DNA from: Candidatus Endomicrobiellum agilis
GTDB lineage: Bacteria > Elusimicrobiota > Endomicrobiia > Endomicrobiales > Endomicrobiaceae
NCBI GenBank assembly: GCA_020328155.1
Contig: JAIXMX010000004.1
Location: forward strand, 33,086 to 97,085
Length of the DNA stretch: 64,000 nucleotides
Direction: 5' to 3'
Shown: positions 58,359 to 64,000 of the stretch, in pieces
How the letters are laid out: the number at the start of each line of letters is the position of its first letter
How positions within the stretch are numbered: position 1 is the stretch's first letter
Program-made: the position numbers and the translations under genes
The notes under the pieces: model-generated
Seen by the model: only the letters and a program-made list of their open reading frames with translations
What the model was told of the DNA's origin: nothing
Database searches by the model: none

Positions 58359-59989
58359 TTACACCAGTCTATTGCTTTGCTGATATATTCAGGGTATAGA
58401 ATTTTCTCTTTTGCATCAAAAATATTTAACGCACATTTAGTTTTATTCCGTTTCATATAATCAGCAATTGATTCTTCCGTTTGCTTATTAGAATCAATTT
58501 TCAAAACATCGCAAAGGAGTTTTAAATTTTCTTTGTTTGCATCCGCTATTTGAAGTTCTAAAGTATGAAATTCATTTCGCTCATCAGCAAATATTTCGAT
58601 AGACGGATATTGTTTATACTTAGTATACTTATCTTCAATCTTTTTGTTATAATTTTTATCATTGTCAGTGACAACAGCGACAGATTTTTTTATCATCTTT
58701 GCAATGTATAAAAATCGTTCAAAAGCAAGACCTTCTACAGAAATAACATCTATCTCTTTTTCTATTGGCAACATGCCTTCGTTTTTATCCATAAATGCTC
58801 TTTGGATAATTAATTCATCTGAGCGACCTTCCACAAGTATTGCTTTTTTACATAATATCATTCTTAAAGTATCATAACCCGGCAACTTCTTGAAGTATTC
58901 ATAAGTTTCCTTAGTTTCCTTAGTTTCCTTTTCTAAAGAAGCGAATGCGACTGCCTTTTTATCATTAAGCAAAATTAGATTTTTAAGTCCCAACTTATTT
59001 GCAATAAAATTACTATGCGTTGTAATAATTATTTGTTTATCTTTGAGTTTATCCTCAATATTTTTAATAAATTGGTTTAACTTTGTATGTGACAAGTGAT
59101 TCTCAGGTTCTTCCATTAAAATCAAGTTAGACCCTTTTGTTTTTTCATGTGCCAATGCAAGATTGGTTTTAATTAAGCATTGTTCGCCTTTGCCTATTTG
59201 GTGGAATGGAATATCATCAAAATAAGTCATTAAAGCGTTCTCCCAAGAATTTTTTGGCGATAAATCAATAGATATTTCAATCTTTTTTGTAGAAAAACCT
59301 GCATTTTTAGTAACTTTTTCATTTATCATTTTTATTGATTCTTCTTCCATAAACGATTCTTTTGTTTTCCTGTAGGCCTGTGATAATTCAACTGATTCTT
59401 TTACAGTTAAGTCATCTTTTATAATTTTAGATATATATACGTCGGAGCCATTTTGGAATCGGGTGGATGCAGAATCTATTAGAACAGATTTTATTGGAAT
59501 GCTCTTTATGCTAATATTCTCACGAGCAAAAGATATCCATGTAATTTTATAATATTCAATTGGAATAGTAGCGACTTTTTTTGTTTTTATCAATTCTTCG
59601 TAATCTTCGTTGTATTCATCATTGAAGTCAATCTTTAAAAGAAATCCGCAAGCTTCCTTATCGCTGCTTCCATTTCCTTCAAATTCCGGAAAATCGTTGT
59701 TATCAAAAAAAACCTCAATTGAAATCGTTGGAGGCGGTTGTGGAGTACCTTCTTTCAAACTAGACAAATAGTTTTTCTCTGTTTCTTTATTGAAAATATA
59801 TTGAGATAATTCATTTTTCAAATATTTACCATTGAGTAAACCTGACAAAGCAAGATGAATCGCCTCAAGAATAGTCGATTTACCCGATTCATTATTACCA
59901 ACTATAATATTCATACCTTTCTTTAATTCAAATGAAAATTCTTTAAAACATTTGTAATTCGTTATTTTGACTTTTTCAATATAACTCAT
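58355..59989 (-). CDS. gajA: Gabija protein GajA (OLD-family ATPase-TOPRIM nuclease)
   Basis: GajA is the sequence-specific nicking nuclease of Gabija, inhibited by normal nucleotide levels and released when phage replication depletes them. The 544 residues have an ABC-type ATPase head with Walker A VGNNESGKSTIL (31-42), IGKGEQCLIKTNLA, Walker B LILMEEPENHLS and ITTHS. A TOPRIM nuclease follows with ILVEGRSDELI (catalytic Glu) and VTDNDKNYN (Asp pair). The linker before TOPRIM holds a threefold KET repeat encoded by three copies of a 9-base unit (58904-58930). GTTATAAAG and AGAGG precede the start. The two-gene system appears intact. Confidence 0.9.
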   Translation of the reverse strand: MSYIEKVKITNYKCFKEFSFELKKGMNIIVGNNESGKSTILEAIHLALSGLLNGKYLKNELSQYIFNKETEKNYLSSLKEGTPQPPPTISIEVFFDNNDFPEFEGNGSSDKEACGFLLKIDFNDEYNEDYEELIKTKKVATIPIEYYKITWISFARENISIKSIPIKSVLIDSASTRFQNGSDVYISKIIKDDLTVKESVELSQAYRKTKESFMEEESIKMINEKVTKNAGFSTKKIEISIDLSPKNSWENALMTYFDDIPFHQIGKGEQCLIKTNLALAHEKTKGSNLILMEEPENHLSHTKLNQFIKNIEDKLKDKQIIITTHSNFIANKLGLKNLILLNDKKAVAFASLEKETKETKETYEYFKKLPGYDTLRMILCKKAILVEGRSDELIIQRAFMDKNEGMLPIEKEIDVISVEGLAFERFLYIAKMIKKSVAVVTDNDKNYNKKIEDKYTKYKQYPSIEIFADERNEFHTLELQIADANKENLKLLCDVLKIDSNKQTEESIADYMKRNKTKCALNIFDAKEKILYPEYISKAIDWCK

Positions 59990-60350
59990 CTTTATAACCT
60001 CTTAATTGTCAATTTAACTATTGATATAATAGAAAAAATTTTCATTTTCCAATAATCGTTTGTTTTTCCATTGTATCAAAACACAAGACTTTTAAATTTT
60101 CCTATAGCTTATTTTTCAAAAACTATTTTATTATACTTAATCTAGCAAGAGTAATTTCTTTATAATACTGGTTCTGTATAAACTTTGTCTTTATTTAATT
60201 GACCTTGTGATTAATATTGAAACATCTTTTCTATCAGCTAACAACTTTAACAATTTAACTTTTGTTTTTGTAGTCTCTTTTACATAATGTGATATTTCAC
60301 AATGTTTTTATAATTTTAATGCGGTTCTTATTAAAAATAAAATATCAATG
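59990..60350. other. AT-rich gap upstream of gajA
   Basis: No gene is recognised. The Gabija promoter must lie here; TTGGAA followed after 17 bases by TTATAT (minus strand, about 60025-60055) is a weak candidate. Confidence 0.4.
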
Positions 60351-61228
60351 TCAGCTAATCATTTTATTATAATGGTTAATATAACCGCTTTTCTCGAAAA
60401 CTAATTCGAAAGCCTCTTTAAAGCAACCATGCTCAAATTCTCCGTTATCAAAGATATTAATCCCATCAGAATGCGATTCCCTATTCATATATCTAAAAAA
60501 AGCTTTATATTTATTTGTATTTAAATCTTTCTTTTCCAACGCTTCTAACACATCTTTTAATTTTATTTTTTCAATAAAGCCAAAGAAATACTCAATGATA
60601 TGCCTCATGCAGTTGGCAATCAATGCGGGAGGCTGGTTTACATCTTTAATAATCTGCCAAAAACTTTGGTAATCGTTCTGTATTTCTTCAAGATTCATAT
60701 CTTTCAATTCTGAACCGTTCTCGTTTTTGATCAATCTAAACAATTTCAGGTTTTTAGCTTTAAGATTCTGTTCTTTAACTTTAAGAATCTTTATTAATTC
60801 ATGGAAGAAATATAGGGAGTGAGTAAAAATGAATACTTGACTATATTTTTGGTCATTTATAAAAATTTTTTTATAATTTGTGCAATGTCGAATACATATA
60901 TATGTGAAAGAGACGATATTGGATCGTCAATAATAATAATTTTATTTTGATTCGTGTCAGCTTCATTTTGTTTCCCTTTGCATAATTCAATGAAGTAAAG
61001 AAAACTTATGATCATTTTTTCACTTTCGCTAAGAGTATGAAAAGTATTTTCTTCTTCTCCTTTTTCTGACCTAACAATTCTATATAAGATAGCTGAACTT
61101 GAATTTTTATCTTTTTCTACAGAAAAAGATTTGATAGCCAAATCAACAAGTCCTTTGTTTATGTTACAAATTGGCTCATCGCTGAAGTTGCGAGAAAATT
61201 CAGCTGAAAATTGCCCAAAATTAGTCAA
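60351..61228 (-). pseudogene. AAA_13 (RloC/PrrC-type) ATPase remnant
   Basis: The frame 61228-60857 contains the C-terminal half of an AAA_13 ATPase: LSESEKMIISFLYFIELCKGK and the Walker B block IIIIDDPISSLSH. It stops just after IIKK at an A7T5 tract near 60865. The next frame continues without a break in sense (INDQKYSQVFIFTHSLYFFHELI) to 60351, ending with the family's YKAFFRYMNRESHSD region. The N-terminal half with Walker A is missing; phage-related sequence abuts at 61228. In RloC and PrrC this ATPase is coupled to an anticodon nuclease that acts when restriction fails. Only a dead C-terminal piece remains. Confidence 0.75.
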
Positions 61229-61490
61229 GAAACTTCCTTTTTTTATTTTGTCTTTCTGCGATTTCCTGTATTCTTTTCATATCCATTCCGTCCAATCGTG
61301 GCGTTCTGCTCACGGCTGTTTTATAGCAATCTCCATCTATTTCAAACGTTTGTTTCGGAAATGTTTTTGCTCCCTTCATTCTGCCTTTCGCAGTCATATC
61401 ACAGAATATGTAGTTCATCAATTCAATGTAACCGCTGGCTTGTTGTCTATCTCTTATATATACTTCTCGTTCTTTGTTATCCAACAACAT
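61221..61490 (-). CDS. Unrecognised small protein in phage-derived region
   Basis: An 89-residue basic protein frame (VYIRDRQQASGYIELMNYIFCDMTAKGRM, ending AERQNKKRKFL) with no recognised family. In-frame sense continues a few codons upstream to a stop near 61520, so the start is unclear and the gene may be a fragment. It lies between the phage-like gene at 61.5-62.2 kb and the ATPase remnant. Confidence 0.35.
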   Translation of the reverse strand: MLLDNKEREVYIRDRQQASGYIELMNYIFCDMTAKGRMKGAKTFPKQTFEIDGDCYKTAVSRTPRLDGMDMKRIQEIAERQNKKRKFLD

Positions 61491-61543
61491 GTAGCCGTAA
61501 ATCTTTTTGATTGAGGTTTAGGCACGTTATGTCTTTTTGAGAA

Positions 61544-62182
61544 TTATCGTGTAGATTTAGGTATAAGAAATACCTGCGTAGAAGTTGCTGAGAAAGTGAT
61601 ATATTTGTATTTTTTCAGAGATTCTCTCAGTGTTTTCACGGTTTTAGATTGAAATGCTGAGGGTATTGGAAACCATGCCTTTCCTTTACCATCTTTGTTT
61701 GCAAAAAAATGATTGAAAAGAGGACGCAAAAAGAAAATCTCAATTTCTATTCTTGGCAATTTGTATTCAATCTCGCCTTCGTTGCTTTTCCCTGAGATGT
61801 TGAAGAGCCTTATTAGTTTAGACGAAGATAGTTTTTCCTGATTTTCTCGTCTTGTTCCTATTATGATAGGTGCTGTACGAACTACCTTATCAGGAGTCAG
61901 CAGAATACATTTAATTAAATCTTTGAGTGGAGTTGATTCCATTTTGCAAAGTTCGTGTTTTAAAAAAGATATCTGTTTTCTATTATCTCCTATCGCAAAA
62001 TTAACGAAATCTTCAAATGGTAAAATTGTTCGGTAGTACGACGTATCGACATCTCCCGACAGCTGAACTATATGTTCCTTTTTGTATCGTTTGCATAGTT
62101 CTTTCTCATATGTACAAATGTAGCATAATGCGTCAAATATATAGGGATATGCTCCTGCCGCTGAAAAAAGAGATTTCTTCAA
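61544..62182 (-). CDS. Unrecognised 212-residue protein in phage-derived region
   Basis: A frame of 212 residues starting at TTG 62182; sense continues upstream for about 14 codons (SFQPLSEEQTNN) without an ATG, so the N-terminus may be lost. Basic, mixed alpha/beta, no signal peptide or known motif. It follows a DnaB-like helicase remnant on the same strand and may be a replication accessory protein of the same element. This is position-based inference only. Confidence 0.35.
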   Translation of the reverse strand: MKKSLFSAAGAYPYIFDALCYICTYEKELCKRYKKEHIVQLSGDVDTSYYRTILPFEDFVNFAIGDNRKQISFLKHELCKMESTPLKDLIKCILLTPDKVVRTAPIIIGTRRENQEKLSSSKLIRLFNISGKSNEGEIEYKLPRIEIEIFFLRPLFNHFFANKDGKGKAWFPIPSAFQSKTVKTLRESLKKYKYITFSATSTQVFLIPKSTR

Positions 62183-62389
62183 GTTATTTGTTTGCTCTTC
62201 GCTGAGTGGTTGAAAAGAATTTTCTAATATTTAAGATTACTATTTCGGATTTCTACTTCATTTACTCTTGCTGGTTTTTGACTATTGAAAAGTTCATAAT
62301 ATGCTCCTTTTTGGGGATATTTGACTCTTCCTTTAAGCTTCATTTTGCTCTCGGAATATTTCTGCAATTATTTTCACGACCATTCCTTT

Positions 62390-63330
62390 CCATCGTAAAA
62401 AGTCACCCTTTTTTCTTTTTCGTCAGCCTTGTTCTTGTCCGCCTCGCCACTGCTTCTGCCATTGTCGCTATCATCATCATAATCTCTGGTTACTTCCCAA
62501 TGGATATATTTTTTTGTTGCTTCTACATGCTCTTTTTTATACATTTCATTTCAGTATCTATGTATCTATTATTTTCGTCTTTGTTTACTATTGCGACAAT
62601 ATTAAATGCGTCCTGCTCAATATTACCGCTCTCGCGAATGTTTTCCATGTTAGGTTTGTCGTCTTTCGTTTGTCGGTTAAACTGCGCGCTTGCAATAATC
62701 ACAATCTGATTTTCTATCGCTGATTTTAGCAATCCCGCACTAACTTTTTGCAGTTGTACTTGTCTCGGCTGTCGCTCGTCGCCATACTCTGCGGGCATGC
62801 GTTGGATGTAATCAATCAACACAATGCCGTCCTCTGACGTGTGCGTGTTAATAGTGTTTATTATCTCTTCTGTATCCGCACCTGTACCATTATAGATTTG
62901 TATAATCTTTTTTCACAGCCATCACTTAACGTATCTGCTTTTTTGTTTGTAAGCTTCCAGAAATACTTTATTAGGTGTACTCAAACACTTGGTCGGATTC
63001 ACCGCCCATCTAAACGCGCCTTGTACGTCCGTTATTGTTTCGAGGTCGCTTCTCTTGGCGTGGTCGGCACTGTCGTACATCAGCGGCAGGTGCAGATTGC
63101 GAATGATTTGCCAATAATTCATTTCTAGGTTCACATATAGAATTTTACGTTTTTGCATGGTCTTGTCAAGTTCTTGCACTGCCTTGTTTGCTTGCTGTAA
63201 TCTGAAATATGCGTGTTTGCCGCTTCTCTCATTATGTTCATCTTTCCGCCTGCTGGTCGCGAACACACAATGCTCAAGGTGCCATTTGGACATTACAGAC
63301 CGCAAAATGAATTTGGTTTGAAATCTATGT
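62390..63330 (-). pseudogene. DnaB-like replicative helicase of a phage or plasmid, frameshifted
   Basis: Pieces in different frames assemble into a RecA-fold helicase: a start region near 63320, NEHNERSGKHAYFRLQQANKAV, ILYVNLEMN, TEEIINTINTH, then LIDYIQRMPAEYGDERQPRQVQLQKVSAGLLKSA and IASAQFNRQ followed by MENIRESGNIEQDAF (62822-62523). The last blocks match the DnaB motifs DYLQL, SQLNR and RESGSIEQDAD. At least three frame changes or stops (near 63280, 62920 and 62520) break it. It follows the primase-polymerase gene, the order of a phage or plasmid replication module. Confidence 0.75.
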
Positions 63331-63981
63331 TGCCGATTGCCTGCTTTTTTGTAATGACGATGGCACCGATTGCTTGGTCATTGATTTAGTTTTAGTCTCT
63401 TTCTTTCGCAAAATTTCCAGCAATGTTTTGGGCAGTACATGTGCATTTTCTAACCTGCCGAACAGTTTGTATTTTTGGCCGTTTACACAACTTCCGCCGA
63501 TTGTCACAGGCTTTGTAACTAGGCACTCAACAGAGTCCGCAGGATTGTTTTCAAATTTGATATTTTGCACATTTGGGCATTTGAAGTACAGATGATATCC
63601 GTCTCTTTTTGTTCGCACATAACACTGATTATTTTCATCAATGTTTTGCAGATACATCGGTAACGAGGAGCGCGACAATCCCTGTTTTTTCAGCCATGTG
63701 TAAAAGTTTTCAAGTCCGTCTTCTTTGCCTTCATGTCGGTCGATATCAATCACAATATATTCGTAATCAGCGGGTACAAACCGAAAGCAGGATATCCGAG
63801 TCCCTTTTGCATTTCCATGCTTATCACCATTTCCGTGCATAAGAGCTTCTATCTCTTCAGCGTCATTTGTGTACGCTTTCTCAATCTCTTCTTTTCCTCT
63901 TGCGATAACCGCTCCGTTGCTGTACACGCCGATTAATTTAATTCCTTTATCGATATATTGCTGTATATCTTCTGGCAACAT
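63325..63981 (-). CDS. Primase-polymerase (prim-pol) domain protein, probably truncated
   Basis: This bifunctional primase-polymerase N-terminal domain protein is of the type found in phages and plasmids. AAAGGA lies 7 bases before ATG 63981. The catalytic DxD is in YIVIDIDRHEGKEDGL (near residue 75), followed by the GYHLYFKCP histidine motif near 130 and GGSCVNGQKYKLFG near 160. After residue 195 the frame drifts into low-complexity residues (KTKSMTKQSVPSSLQKSRQ) and ends where the helicase remnant begins. The two were therefore possibly one primase-helicase polypeptide before a frameshift near 63340. Confidence 0.75.
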   Translation of the reverse strand: MLPEDIQQYIDKGIKLIGVYSNGAVIARGKEEIEKAYTNDAEEIEALMHGNGDKHGNAKGTRISCFRFVPADYEYIVIDIDRHEGKEDGLENFYTWLKKQGLSRSSLPMYLQNIDENNQCYVRTKRDGYHLYFKCPNVQNIKFENNPADSVECLVTKPVTIGGSCVNGQKYKLFGRLENAHVLPKTLLEILRKKETKTKSMTKQSVPSSLQKSRQSAT

Positions 63982-64000
63982 ATTGCGTCCTTTTTTGCTA

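Overview
The window is an AT-rich bacterial chromosome segment with densely packed, overlapping operons next to visibly decaying genes. Its gene set includes a B12-dependent class II ribonucleotide reductase, a TonB-type B12 receptor (hence an outer membrane), a carboxyspermidine-type polyamine route and a SpoIID-type glycan-cleaving protein. Together with the many frameshifted genes this fits a genome-reduced member of the Elusimicrobiota, most likely an Endomicrobium-type gut or protist symbiont. That assignment is an inference from style and gene content; no rRNA gene is present to confirm it.

Layout. 1-5.5 kb, plus strand: 3' end of uvrB, a frameshifted DUF948 gene plus a YtxH gene, tRNA-Phe and tRNA-Thr, a CpXC protein, an exported SpoVG-like protein and nrdJ. 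5.5-9.5 kb: a restriction-modification graveyard with two DNA methyltransferases, an AAA-DUF4435 ATPase and a restriction endonuclease, all broken. 9.6-20.7 kb, plus strand: dcd, a DUF805 protein, guaA, a full phosphate-uptake operon (pstS-C-A-B-B-phoU), an unrecognised 544-residue protein fused onto the end of phoU, a HAD phosphatase, an RF-like GGQ protein and a RadC protein. 21.2-26.4 kb: a B12 cluster (corrinoid adenosyltransferase, BtuF, BtuC, BtuD, TonB receptor). 26.6-30.7 kb: a PAP2 phosphatase that has lost its start, DUF1805, and the polyamine pair nspC and carboxyspermidine dehydrogenase. 31.4-37.2 kb, minus strand: leuA-leuC-leuD-leuB-asd. 37.9-46.1 kb, minus strand: yebC-ruvC-ruvA-[nuclease-methyltransferase fusion]-ruvB-queH-spoIID-queA. 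46.2-52.2 kb, minus strand: the F1Fo ATP synthase operon. 53-57 kb, minus strand: lipoate ligase, O6-alkylguanine methyltransferase, a compact uvrC and a murJ pseudogene. 57.2-64 kb, minus strand: an intact two-gene Gabija defence system, a broken RloC/PrrC-type ATPase remnant, and a decayed phage or plasmid replication module (primase-polymerase and DnaB-like helicase).

How the parts work together. Imported B12 (BtuB, BtuFCD) is adenosylated by the CobO-type enzyme and would supply the cofactor of NrdJ, with Dcd providing a deoxynucleotide route to dUTP. Aspartate semialdehyde from Asd is the substrate condensed with a diamine by the carboxyspermidine dehydrogenase. The two PstB paralogues carry complementary defects in their ATP-site motifs and look like an obligate heterodimer. 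Defence genes are numerous but mostly dead. The intact ones are Gabija and a single-polypeptide nuclease-methyltransferase lodged between ruvA and ruvB.
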